This document shows, piece by piece, positions 34,255 through 42,543 of a stretch of DNA of 64,000 bases. The stretch's first letter is position 1, and each line of letters starts with the position of its first letter. The notes beneath the pieces are model-generated. The model saw only the letters and a list, made by a program, of their open reading frames with translations. It made no database searches and had not been told where the DNA came from. The stretch spans positions 1,674,001 to 1,738,000 of the forward strand of contig CP099650.1 in the NCBI GenBank assembly GCA_024123915.1, written 5' to 3'. The DNA comes from Oxalobacteraceae bacterium OTU3CAMAD1 (GTDB lineage: Bacteria; Pseudomonadota; Gammaproteobacteria; Burkholderiales; Burkholderiaceae_D). The position numbers and the translations under genes were made by a program.

Positions 34255-36587
34255 GCTGCGGCATCCACACCGCCGGGGGCAGCTTCTACCGCGACAGGCG
34301 GTGAGGGTGCTACTTGTGCCTCAAGCCATACCAGACCCTCAGAGATGTAGCTCGGCACTTTCCATGCAGCGGGATCGTGGGCCAGCAACGCGAGCGCAAA
34401 GTCAGTTTTATGGAAGTTCGCATTCTTGACCTTACGATACAGGCTCTCTGCGACTGCCTCGATGTTCAGCCGGTTGCAACCTTTGACACGTAACCCAAGG
34501 TCTTTGCGGTCGGCATCCTGGCACCAGGCCAAGTTTTCCAATGCAAAGGCTTCCTCTAAAGTTCTGCCGGTCCTGTTCTCTGTTGTCCCTTGCCAAGTTA
34601 CCTCCACCGGTGTTTGGTAAGAGACGCGAACTAGTGCGTCACCGCCTTCAGCCCTTGGCTGGATACGCTGATCGATAGTCGCCGCGAGCAAGTCGGCGAT
34701 AGTGCGGCATCCTGGAAGCCATTTGACCAGCGTTTGATTCGACGTGAGCGCTCCGACTTCATGGACCATGCAAGCCTTGCGCCCACGCCGAACCGATTCG
34801 GCTTCTTCGGCCTCTTCTGTTGCGTCAGGATCTGCGTCGGCGGCATCCACATCAGCCGGCGCCTCGTCTGGTGGCTGTGGAGCATCTGCGCTTGGAGGAA
34901 ACACGCTATCGATATCGGTCACAATCAGGGAGGTTAGGCCTAGAAAATCGATGAGGCCTTTGAACCTATGGCCAAATGCGCCGCCAACCTCAAGAATGCT
35001 CAGGTAGGTCGACTGGAGCTGCGGTGCTGCCTTAGCAATCATCTGAGGCATCAGAATCCGCTCTACATTCCCTTCCACCAGAATGGCGGCATCTGCGAAA
35101 AATATGTCGCAATGCGTTAGTCTTAAATAGCGCTCAAGGAAGTCCCTGGTGCGATCAACAGGATCGGCTGGATCATTAGCTGTCTCGTAGAAGGCTGCCA
35201 TGCTGAGGACCTGAGATCGCTGCACGCCAGCATCGGCAGCGCGGCGGAAATACCGAATGGGCCGAAAGCCCCGCTCGAAGAGCACGTGCGGTGAATGTGT
35301 CGAAACGACCAACTGACTCGTGCAGTACGGGGCATCTTCCTCTGGCACTGCGAGTATATCCAGTACCTTCCGAATGAAAACCTGCTGTAGCTGAGCGTGC
35401 AGGTGTGCCTCCGGCTCCTCAATAAAGATCAGATGCAGAGGCGGACGGTTTTCCTCGATGTCCAACCATCTAGCATGAACGTCGAGCAGTTCGACGACCA
35501 TATAGATCAGATTCTTGAAGCCAAGGCCGTTGTACCGATCCGGCAAGGTGGCTGTATTCACAGCTCCACCCAACGCTCCCATAGCGTAGTGGACACGAGC
35601 ACCTTCATGACTGCTGAGGATCGTTGCGGGATTCAGCGCGGTCTTGATAAGAAGTCGTGGATTGTTGACGCCTGGATAGCCAAGGTGGGCAAGTCGTTCG
35701 AGCGTGGGACCAAAGACTCGCTCCAAGTGATCGTTGAGCAAAGTCTCGGACTGGTACAGCGCACGTTGGGCTTCATGGTCCTCACCACTCTTCTCAAGGT
35801 TTCGCTCGTAGAAACGACTCAAGCAACGGGATAGGTCTTCGGATCTGGCCCCACCATTGGAATCGGACAGGTGACGTTGGGCATGCAGGCAGTCTACCTT
35901 CACTAGGCTGGCCACGATGTCTTTACCGCTGCGCCCTTTGTCTGGCATCAAGCGCAGGGGAGTGTAGCCTTCAGCGGAATGGAGATTGTCGTCAAACTGC
36001 GCACGGTCAAGAACGTAATAGCGTAACTCGAAATCTCGCCAAAGGCGATCGCCTGTAGCATCTGACAGGAAGTCGCAAAGCGTGCGAGGTTGCGGGTCGT
36101 ATCCAACTTCGTTCCGAGCAGGTGCCGCCTCAGCTGGTTCTTGAACTTGTCCTACAGGTTGCGCATTAGCGAGCCTGGCGCTCGCTCGCGTCTCTTGGAA
36201 GCCGGCTCTTAAAGCTGGCGCGTCTGATGCGACGAGTTCGACTCGAACTCCAACTTGGCTACCGTGCCACGCTAAGTTCGGTAACAGGTCAACAACCCGG
36301 TGAAGATCGGCTGCCTGGACGCCAAACCAAATATCGATGGAAATGGTTGGCAATTCGACGCCGTCGGCTCCCTCACCAAATGCATTGATGGCATCCCAGC
36401 ATTCGGAGCTGAAGTCATGAAGTGAGAATCGACTCCGAGAGGCGGCAGTGAACAATTGCAGGGCATGTGCCGCTGAAGTCTTGCCGCTATTGTTGGCTCC
36501 CACGAAGATGGAAATGTCAGATGCTAGGTCGATGCGGGCGTCTTTAAGGCGCCGGAAGTTTCGAATCCAGACGGTCTCGATGTGCAT
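34251..36587 (-). CDS. OLD-family ATPase with TOPRIM nuclease (GajA-like)
   Basis: 778 residues. ABC-type ATPase: Walker A ISIFVGANNSGKTSAAHA (about 25-42), Walker B in LHLIFIEEPEAHLHAQL, and a histidine switch VVSTHSPHVLF. The TOPRIM domain follows with AAILVEGNVERILMPQMI (Glu) and LIVTDIDS (DxD), the metal-binding residues of OLD nucleases. After TOPRIM come an acidic Ala/Asp/Pro-rich linker and about 180 C-terminal residues. Together with the overlapping UvrD gene this resembles Gabija (GajA about 580 residues), but the extra C-terminus is unusual. OLD nucleases cut DNA and are held off by nucleotides in Gabija. Confidence 0.85.
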   Translation of the reverse strand: MHIETVWIRNFRRLKDARIDLASDISIFVGANNSGKTSAAHALQLFTAASRSRFSLHDFSSECWDAINAFGEGADGVELPTISIDIWFGVQAADLHRVVDLLPNLAWHGSQVGVRVELVASDAPALRAGFQETRASARLANAQPVGQVQEPAEAAPARNEVGYDPQPRTLCDFLSDATGDRLWRDFELRYYVLDRAQFDDNLHSAEGYTPLRLMPDKGRSGKDIVASLVKVDCLHAQRHLSDSNGGARSEDLSRCLSRFYERNLEKSGEDHEAQRALYQSETLLNDHLERVFGPTLERLAHLGYPGVNNPRLLIKTALNPATILSSHEGARVHYAMGALGGAVNTATLPDRYNGLGFKNLIYMVVELLDVHARWLDIEENRPPLHLIFIEEPEAHLHAQLQQVFIRKVLDILAVPEEDAPYCTSQLVVSTHSPHVLFERGFRPIRYFRRAADAGVQRSQVLSMAAFYETANDPADPVDRTRDFLERYLRLTHCDIFFADAAILVEGNVERILMPQMIAKAAPQLQSTYLSILEVGGAFGHRFKGLIDFLGLTSLIVTDIDSVFPPSADAPQPPDEAPADVDAADADPDATEEAEEAESVRRGRKACMVHEVGALTSNQTLVKWLPGCRTIADLLAATIDQRIQPRAEGGDALVRVSYQTPVEVTWQGTTENRTGRTLEEAFALENLAWCQDADRKDLGLRVKGCNRLNIEAVAESLYRKVKNANFHKTDFALALLAHDPAAWKVPSYISEGLVWLEAQVAPSPPVAVEAAPGGVDAAA

Positions 36588-36958
36588 AGTCTCGCTTTTC
36601 TCTGAGAGGAACGGCTAGGTCAACGATCTCTATTGATTTCAACGGTTGGTGGGCAGCGAAAGCCTGCGGATGGCATCCGGCTGATCACAAAATTGATTGG
36701 AGATACGTCAACGTCTACTCCTAGCCGTACGTGGCCAAGAGTGTAAGCATAACATCTTGCCCACACGAAAAACTCACGAAATGTCACCCTCAGCAATTCG
36801 ACAAAGGAATGTCTTATGCGCCGTAGCGATAGCGGATCAAGGACGGCTTTCGTCACCTAATAGTCGGCATCAGGCTGGGACAGAGTTGCTATACATTGCC
36901 ATCGACTAAATTCATTGCGCCCGTTCTCCTTTTCTAGCTCCTGAGGTGATGAATCTTC
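36588..36958. other. Intergenic gap between the OLD nuclease and the AbrB-like gene
   Basis: 371 bases. A 78-codon GTG frame (36620-36856, minus) has no recognisable domain and no good ribosome binding site. No MazF-like toxin can be read on either strand. The promoter of the OLD/UvrD pair should lie here, but no clear hexamers were found. Confidence 0.45.
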
Positions 36959-37171
36959 TCACCATTTCACATCTGACCGACTAAGCGCCAACGGCATCAC
37001 GTGACCTTCCGAAACGTCTATGCGGCCCTTGCGCGGCGTCAGCAAGACCGTCCCATTGTCAAGAAGGCGGCAGCCAATCTCATCCCCTACCCGCAGTCCT
37101 GCCGCCTCTAAGATGGCCTTGGGTATCCGGAGCCCTCCGTCAGAATTACCCCAGCGCGTCAGCCGTGCCAT
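36959..37171 (-). CDS. AbrB/MazE-type (SpoVT-AbrB) antitoxin or regulator, orphan
   Basis: 70 residues. The swapped-hairpin AbrB fold is clear: RLTRWGNSDGGLRIPKAILE, then LRVGDEIGCRLLDNGTVLLT. MazE-type antitoxins have this size. No MazF or other toxin gene is next to it: downstream is a gap of about 370 bases, upstream a TPR gene. GGGAGACGACT precedes the ATG. The leader has the repeat-like GTACGGTTTGTATATAC, which may be its own operator with TATACT as -10. It may regulate defence genes or be a solitary remnant. Confidence 0.75.
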   Translation of the reverse strand: MARLTRWGNSDGGLRIPKAILEAAGLRVGDEIGCRLLDNGTVLLTPRKGRIDVSEGHVMPLALSRSDVKW

Positions 37172-37301
37172 AGTCGTCTCCCAGTGAAAGTATATACAAA
37201 CCGTACACTGCGAAATTGGTTCGGCCTAACGGCGGCTGGCTTGCTGAAATGAGTCCCAAGCGCGGTAACACTCATTCAAGCGCATGTTGAGGTGGCAAGC
37301 G

Positions 37302-38330
37302 TCAGTGTTGGCCAAGCAGTCGACGTGGCGCAGACGCCCATGGCCATATCGAATCCTTGCCGCGCCGCTCCTGCCGCTTTGTGACGATGACAGCGGACAA
37401 GCTGTCGTCTATCCGGTCCATCAGCTCGGTTTTACGTCTAACGATCTCTACGCGCTTGCCACCATCGGATTCCCACAACAAGGCTTCCTGGCACTCCAGG
37501 ATCGCAGCGCGTTCAGCCAGCACCTTCGGATGGTTAAATAGCCAGCGGGTGAAGGCAAAGCTGTCTGGCTGGCTGTGCCAGAGAGGGCCGTACATCTGCA
37601 TGTAATCGTGCGCGATCTCAGATTCCGCAAGGTTGCTGCCATGCCAGATGGCCAGCGGCGCTGGATTCGGATTCCCACCGAGGATTTCCGCGATGTAGGG
37701 ATTGGCTGCAAACCCGCCCCGGAGAGCGGTGGCTGCGGCTATCCAGTCGTCACGCAGCATGTGGCAGAGTGCAAGCTCGTAGAAGTACGGCGGATAGCTA
37801 TGCGCGTCGGCTTCAAACGCAGCCAGTGCACGATCATGGTCCCCGGCCCGTAGCGCTTCCGAGCCAAGCAGGTAGCGCACGCCCTGATTGTCGTTTGGGT
37901 TCCTAGCCAGCATTAGTTCTATGAGCGTGACGGCATCCTTGTGACGGCGTAGGCGGATGTACGACAGCAGCGCAACGTGCATGGCTCGCAGGTACGGCCG
38001 GTTGTCGAGGTGCCCCCACTCAATGCGACCAGTGAAGCCCTCAGGGATCAGCCGGTTTGAAACGCGCAGTCCCAGCAGTGCTGCATCTAGCGCTTTCTTC
38101 GGCTTGCCTTGTTGATGCCAGTGCGACGCGATGTGCGCGTACACGTCAACGAAGTCCGGTGCTTCGGCCAGCAGCCGATCTAACGCAGCCAGATAGGCCT
38201 TATCGCCAAGCTGGCCGGCCCCATGGTCATCGAGTAGACCATCGAACTCAGCTAGCAGGCCATCGTAGATATCGTCAGTGTAAATGAACCTGCCGGACTC
38301 GGCGCCAAGGACTTCAAATTGTAGAGGCAT
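37302..38330 (-). CDS. TPR-repeat protein of unknown function
   Basis: 342 residues from ATG 38330. Helical repeats of TPR type run through residues 60-240, for example DVYAHIASHWHQQGKPKKAL, RHKDAVTLIELMLARNPNDN and GSEALRAGDHDRALAAFEAD. The C-terminus is basic (RRKTELMDRI, RQERRGKD). No signal peptide. This looks like a soluble scaffold protein. An upstream in-frame extension to 38372 includes an extra Met but no ribosome binding site. It sits between the antitoxin-like gene and the replication module; no function can be assigned. Confidence 0.65.
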   Translation of the reverse strand: MPLQFEVLGAESGRFIYTDDIYDGLLAEFDGLLDDHGAGQLGDKAYLAALDRLLAEAPDFVDVYAHIASHWHQQGKPKKALDAALLGLRVSNRLIPEGFTGRIEWGHLDNRPYLRAMHVALLSYIRLRRHKDAVTLIELMLARNPNDNQGVRYLLGSEALRAGDHDRALAAFEADAHSYPPYFYELALCHMLRDDWIAAATALRGGFAANPYIAEILGGNPNPAPLAIWHGSNLAESEIAHDYMQMYGPLWHSQPDSFAFTRWLFNHPKVLAERAAILECQEALLWESDGGKRVEIVRRKTELMDRIDDSLSAVIVTKRQERRGKDSIWPWASAPRRLLGQH

Positions 38331-38441
38331 GCAGCAGCGTTCCGGTGTTAGTTGTGGTGCGCCATGCCGCAATCTGCCAGCATGGCGCTAGAGGCGCAAT
38401 CGTACACGGTTTAGAACAGCATCTTGGCTGTCGTTTCAGTT

Positions 38442-39614
38442 TCAGATGACATAAGGCTCTCCATCCAGCATGATGACCTCATCGACCGCATCCGGGGGAA
38501 TCGGAATATACGCAAGTCCCGGTGGTCTCAGCCGGGTTTGTCCAGGCGCAAAATAGCATTCCGTACCTCTAGCCCAGTCCGGCACAGGTAGCACGTTTTC
38601 TGGCACGAAAACGGCGGCCATATCGATCTCTGGAAGCGCCTCTGGTCGCCGGCTCCCGCTGATGTCAATCCCAGTCTTTTTGAGAATGTTCTTGGCGTAC
38701 TTCCAAGCGGTGGTGCGCGAGAACTGTTCTGCAATCGGCATTCCCGTCAGCCAGAGTTGATAGGCCTTGCGTTCGGTGTTGGACAGCATGTTCATCTCGT
38801 CTTTGGTTAGCAAACGCTTGATTGCATATCCCAGCTTATACTTGGCAAGACACTCGAAGAACAGGGCGGCCACATCAACGTCCTTCCAGCGAGAGACCGA
38901 ATGTAGTTCCCGATGCCTCAGACCTTGTGAATACAACTTCACTTCCGCGCGGATGCCCTTCGCCGCTTCTGCGATAAGCATGCGCTGATAATGCCCTGGC
39001 GTTTTCCATTGACTCTCCAGTTCCAGCTTCTTGTCGTAGACGGTCACCATGTCGAAAGTGGATCGGCGCCTAGGGCTGTATCCGAGAGTTATGCTGCTAG
39101 CGATGGTCCGCTGCTTTGCATCGGGGCTGTTGTCATCGATGGCCTGTATGATCGGCAGCACATCTCCACGAGGACAACCGAAGTTTGCAGTGAGGTGGAT
39201 TTCCGTAAGCCGAATGCCCCCGCGCCGCCACTCATCCCGCTCAAAGGAATTGACGTTAATGCCTAGTCGCTTAGTAACCAAATCCATGATTTGATAGGCG
39301 TATCGCAGCAGATCCCCGTGACCGAACAGATTATGCCTTTGCAAGACGAGCGGTGGGCAGCAATGTACCTCCATCATGGTTGCCTTGCCAGTGCTGGAGT
39401 CAATGTCCTTTGAACGGACGTAGGCCTTTTCACCACCGTCCTTAAGGACAAGCTGATTAGCCGTAGCTCCCACGGGAACCAGTTCAGCGAGGCTTTCTTC
39501 ATCCAAGAACAACGTCTTGCCGGTGGGGGTGTGGGTGCATGGCGCTAGGATACGTATCCGGTCTATATGGACATTGGCAGTCTGATGGGTTGAATTGTGT
39601 AAGGTTGGTTTCAT
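38442..39614 (-). CDS. Phage/plasmid replication initiator, II/X (Phage_CRI) family
   Basis: 390 residues. Family cues: VLQRHNLFGHGDLLRYAY, LTEIHLTANFGCPRGD, FDMVTVYDKKLELE and the GIRAEVKLYSQGL block, with the spacing seen in gene II/X-like replication proteins of filamentous phages and some plasmids. These are rolling-circle initiators that nick a double-strand origin; likely Tyr nucleophiles are in MVTVYDKK and nearby. Presence in an integrated element suggests replication after excision. It is followed leftward by the TPR gene and preceded by a RepA-like ATPase. GC and codon use look lower than in the host flanks. Confidence 0.75.
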   Translation of the reverse strand: MKPTLHNSTHQTANVHIDRIRILAPCTHTPTGKTLFLDEESLAELVPVGATANQLVLKDGGEKAYVRSKDIDSSTGKATMMEVHCCPPLVLQRHNLFGHGDLLRYAYQIMDLVTKRLGINVNSFERDEWRRGGIRLTEIHLTANFGCPRGDVLPIIQAIDDNSPDAKQRTIASSITLGYSPRRRSTFDMVTVYDKKLELESQWKTPGHYQRMLIAEAAKGIRAEVKLYSQGLRHRELHSVSRWKDVDVAALFFECLAKYKLGYAIKRLLTKDEMNMLSNTERKAYQLWLTGMPIAEQFSRTTAWKYAKNILKKTGIDISGSRRPEALPEIDMAAVFVPENVLPVPDWARGTECYFAPGQTRLRPPGLAYIPIPPDAVDEVIMLDGEPYVI

Positions 39615-39835
39615 GGCGTTGGCCTGTGTAAGGGGACTGCTTGTCGCTGGTGTGTATAAATTACGAACATATTTGAGCTACTATAGCTATGAGCGTGTAG
39701 CGCCCCTCCACGCCTTCTAGGTTTGCGCCTTCAATTCCAGAAAGTCGAGCACGCGCGCATGCATGCAATTTGCAATCGCTATACCTAGATCGCTGTAGTT
39801 GTTCAACGTAGCAATTGAACTGTGCCGCGAGGCCG

Positions 39836-40858
39836 TTATGACGACTGATTGCCATTGGCTGCAATGCTGCTCGCTGATTTAGGGGGACTGCTTGGTTCTG
39901 TGGGGCGATGAGGTGTCAGGGCATCTATGCTCACATCTTTCTGTTTTAGGGCTGCTGCGTCTCTCGATATTGTTGCGGCATCAACCTCTAATTGAATCGC
40001 TATTTCGCGCTGACTCATTCCTTCGGAAAGCAGCTGGTCAACCTTCATTTGGCGTTCCATGATCTGAACTCTTTTTGCTGCTTTGGGGTCTAGTTGATCT
40101 CGGAACTCCCAGCCGAAATCCAGATTGCCGCTGACGACCTTCCACCAGAATTGAATTGTCGTTGGGGCTGAATCTTCATCGTCACGCTTCTGTCGGACGA
40201 TGTTAAAGCCACCGCCGTACTCACGTGGAGCGCCGGGGTCAGGAGTTAGCCAAATTACGTTGGCCGGCTCGCTGAGCGCTACGGTTTCTGCGATGAGGCT
40301 GTTTCTTTTTGGCTTAGAGTCCAGGGCGACCACAGCGATGCCTCTTGCATTTAGCTTTTTAAAGAACGCAAGCACATCGCCACTCTCGGTGGCGTCAAGT
40401 GTTCGCCCGTACTTTAACCAGGACGCGAGATCGTCGATGATGATCAATTCCACGGAGTGTGGAATCGCTTTGATAAACTCCCCTTGATCGTGAACCGAAT
40501 TTAAGAAGATAGGGGCCTCGGCCCTACGCCGATATATATGCAGGTTCTTACGTGCTCTTTCCTGCGATGATGGATAGGGATCTCGCATACCAATTAGGGC
40601 GAACCTTTTTGTGTCAGGCAGATCATTGTTGCGGCTTGTGCAGTAGCAAACCCTCGTTTCCTTTGCTTGGCCAAACGACATAAACGTCTTGCCGCCCGCT
40701 GCACCGTAGGCAAGCAGTTGACCAAGTAACCTGCCATCGAGATCTGGCGCGATGTTGATCAGGACGGTTGTGGCGGCAGGTATGAGCTGAGGAACGATGA
40801 ATTTCTGCTGCACTTGCTCCGATGCCAGCATTTCAGCTAACGTTCGAACCCGATTCAT
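39836..40858 (-). CDS. RepA-like AAA ATPase with C-terminal helix-turn-helix
   Basis: 340 residues. The region about 45-70 has AYGAAGGKTFMSFGQA, a Walker A-like loop, then ELIIIDDLASWLKYG (Walker B) and a later VVALDSKP. This is the layout of RecA-fold hexameric ATPases of the RepA/DnaB-like group in mobile elements. The C-terminus (about 275-315) has GMSQREIAIQLEVDAATISRD, a helix-turn-helix, followed by a disordered Pro/Ser tail. It probably supports replication. The start overlaps the AlpA stop by four bases (ATGA), so the two are coupled. Confidence 0.7.
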   Translation of the reverse strand: MNRVRTLAEMLASEQVQQKFIVPQLIPAATTVLINIAPDLDGRLLGQLLAYGAAGGKTFMSFGQAKETRVCYCTSRNNDLPDTKRFALIGMRDPYPSSQERARKNLHIYRRRAEAPIFLNSVHDQGEFIKAIPHSVELIIIDDLASWLKYGRTLDATESGDVLAFFKKLNARGIAVVALDSKPKRNSLIAETVALSEPANVIWLTPDPGAPREYGGGFNIVRQKRDDEDSAPTTIQFWWKVVSGNLDFGWEFRDQLDPKAAKRVQIMERQMKVDQLLSEGMSQREIAIQLEVDAATISRDAAALKQKDVSIDALTPHRPTEPSSPPKSASSIAANGNQSS

Positions 40859-41241
40859 GCCGCGCTCCCTTGCGCACTTACCTGCTCTCGGGATTGAACC
40901 AACAGGGTTACGAAAGCCTTCATGTCAACAGGTGTCTTACTACGAGAGGCGAATAGGTGTGCCGCAATCCATGCGTCAATCTCGTTTGCGCTATAGCCAG
41001 TCGCCCTAACACCAATTGAAAATCCAGGCGGGAACACACCTTTGACAATGTCTGCGTGGATGGTGGAATTCGCTCGACCACATTTGCCTTTGAGTTGACT
41101 GTGGCGAAGAATGCTGTCGCTAGTCCGTGCGCGAATCTGTTGAATGATTTGGTGCAGTTCTAGCTGTACATCTGCCTGCGCATCCGGTTCGGAAGTGGAG
41201 GCGGCTGTGGCCGGTTTGGTATTGCTTCTATAGGTGTTCAT
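40855..41241 (-). CDS. AlpA-family prophage regulatory protein / excisionase-like
   Basis: 128 residues from ATG 41241. The AlpA-like winged helix-turn-helix is RHSQLKGKCGRANSTIHADI, then GVFPPGFSIGVRATGYSANE and IDAWIAAHLF. AlpA activates integrase expression in the CP4-57 prophage, and related proteins act as excisionases. Its place at the right end of the island with the RepA-like ATPase supports a role in excision. A longer frame to 41310 lacks a ribosome binding site. The first 45 residues are disordered. Confidence 0.85.
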   Translation of the reverse strand: MNTYRSNTKPATAASTSEPDAQADVQLELHQIIQQIRARTSDSILRHSQLKGKCGRANSTIHADIVKGVFPPGFSIGVRATGYSANEIDAWIAAHLFASRSKTPVDMKAFVTLLVQSREQVSAQGSAA

Positions 41242-41399
41242 TACTGCATCCTTTCGTCTAAAGAATGATGAAAGGATAGCGTGGCATGACTGCAAAATCG
41301 ATGACCCCACCGTACGTTGGGGGTGGTGAATTTTTGCGGATTAAATCTGATGGTTGGCCGGAGAGTGCAAGCAGTTGCTGCTCAGCGCCGGCTGTAGCT

Positions 41400-42377
41400 T
41401 CAACCCCTGCTGCTGGCTTTGGTGGGGTAAAGTGCTAGAGCATCCCATTGGTAGGGTTCAAGCGCATTAGGTACTTCTGTGGGGAGAAGAAGGTTTGCTT
41501 GATCAATCTCGCGCCAGGAAAGGCCCTGCTTCAAATACATGGGCATTGCTGAGACCTTTGGAGGAACCACGCGTACCCTGAAATCGAAGAACGTATCTGC
41601 GAGCCGCTTGAATTGATCAACGTCCACGTTGCACACGAAGTCAAAAAGCAGATCTTCGTTGAACCGTAATGGTGATTTGATTGTGGCCGCCACAGCAGCC
41701 CAGTAATGAGAGGATGAGAAGTGATCTTTCCATTGTTCTTGTATCCGTTGCCATTTACTGCGGGGAATAAGCTTTTCTGAAATTGGCTTTCGTAAAGGAG
41801 CGTTTTTAAGTAACCATGCAGCCCTACTTAGCGCGGGTGCTGCGCATAGCTTTCGATCATACATCTGCTGGTAAAGATACAGGGATGATCCGACGTCATG
41901 TGGCACCTCGGCTCTTTTAAAGCCCTGTCTTAGTACATCAATTGCATGGGCTCCTAAGAGAGCCTTGGCGGCTGTCTGATCGTATCGACGCATTCCCGAT
42001 TGACTGGTTCGGACGGTATCGATAAAGCGCATAAGTGCAATAGAAAACGCTCTCCGATCTAGCTGAAAGCTTGTGTACGCAGAAGTTTCATGACCATCCG
42101 AGTCATAAGCCAGTGGCTTGCTTGAATTTCGCTCCGTTGAAGTCGTGCGGTGAGTCACGATAGGGGTGCGTGGAGCAGGTATAGCAAAGGCCACGTGTTC
42201 GTCGTACAGCAAATCGAGCAATAGATGACGGAGCCAAGTTTGATCCTCTAGATGCTTTTGGTATTCTGGAGTCGTATTCAGGCGAGCCTGTTTCAACTTG
42301 TTTTGCGCATCCGATGCTGCGTCCCCAACCTCATTTTCACCCCAGCCGGTAAGTGGAGGATACTTTGCGATCATCAT
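41400..42377 (-). CDS. Hypothetical protein at the right end of the island
   Basis: 325 residues. Mixed helical protein, with no signal peptide. Segments such as RRAFSIALMRFIDTVRTSQS and RSKWQRIQEQWKDHFSSSHY are predicted helices, and there are few Cys. I do not recognise the family. It lies 145 bases from the right attachment site, upstream of AlpA on the same strand, and may belong to the replication or excision module. The first ATG is 42377, with AGGAAAACGC upstream; the second Met may also serve. Confidence 0.6.
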   Translation of the reverse strand: MMIAKYPPLTGWGENEVGDAASDAQNKLKQARLNTTPEYQKHLEDQTWLRHLLLDLLYDEHVAFAIPAPRTPIVTHRTTSTERNSSKPLAYDSDGHETSAYTSFQLDRRAFSIALMRFIDTVRTSQSGMRRYDQTAAKALLGAHAIDVLRQGFKRAEVPHDVGSSLYLYQQMYDRKLCAAPALSRAAWLLKNAPLRKPISEKLIPRSKWQRIQEQWKDHFSSSHYWAAVAATIKSPLRFNEDLLFDFVCNVDVDQFKRLADTFFDFRVRVVPPKVSAMPMYLKQGLSWREIDQANLLLPTEVPNALEPYQWDALALYPTKASSRG

Positions 42378-42444
42378 GCGTTTTCCTCTGGATGCAAACC
42401 TGCGCCTTGTGTCGTTATATATCCCAACGCCAACTGCGACTTTG

Positions 42445-42466
42445 TGTGTAGCTAGTTGTGTAGCTA
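42445..42466. repeat. Putative right arm-type integrase sites
   Basis: TGTGTAGCTA occurs at 42445-42454 and again at 42457-42466, same strand, 12 bases apart. They lie 60-80 bases inside the right attachment site. The same box is at the left end next to the integrase gene (13993-14002), so they are likely integrase arm sites. Confidence 0.6.
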
Positions 42467-42522
42467 GCGTTGATTTTCAATGCACCGATTGGTTAAGTCT
42501 TTGAATTTAAAGTGAATTTATA

Positions 42523-42543
42523 TTACATTAAAATCACGTCGTA
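42523..42543. repeat. Right attachment site (attR), inside the last codons of rng
   Basis: The plus strand shares AAAATCACGTCGTA with the left site at 13848-13861, and 19 of 21 bases overall. Read on the minus strand it gives TAC GAC GTG ATT TTA ATG TAA, the last six codons and stop of rng, supplied by the element. Host rng sequence continues to the right. Confidence 0.9.

Larger units (their letters stand above)
13841..42543. mobile_element. Genomic island of about 28.7 kb integrated at the 3' end of rng
   Basis: Bounded by 21-bp imperfect direct repeats, both encoding the RNase G tail (Y-D-V-I-L-M-stop). Contents from the left: tyrosine integrase, a small lipoprotein and peptidase cluster, a second recombinase, a five-gene helicase/AIPR/methyltransferase/Res/GIY-YIG operon, a DUF4268 gene, an OLD/UvrD pair, an AbrB-type antitoxin, a TPR protein and a replication/excision module. 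The genes look less GC-rich by eye than the flanks. No relaxase, conjugation or virion gene is present, so it is probably mobilised by others or replicates briefly after excision. Confidence 0.9.

Noticed and set aside
36620..36856. 78-codon GTG frame considered as a toxin next to the AbrB-like gene
   Set aside because: No MazF or other toxin motif, no ribosome binding site, and not adjacent to the antitoxin-like gene.
39661..39864. 67-codon leftward frame before the replication initiator
   Set aside because: It overlaps the ATPase gene end, and has no good ribosome binding site and no family features.
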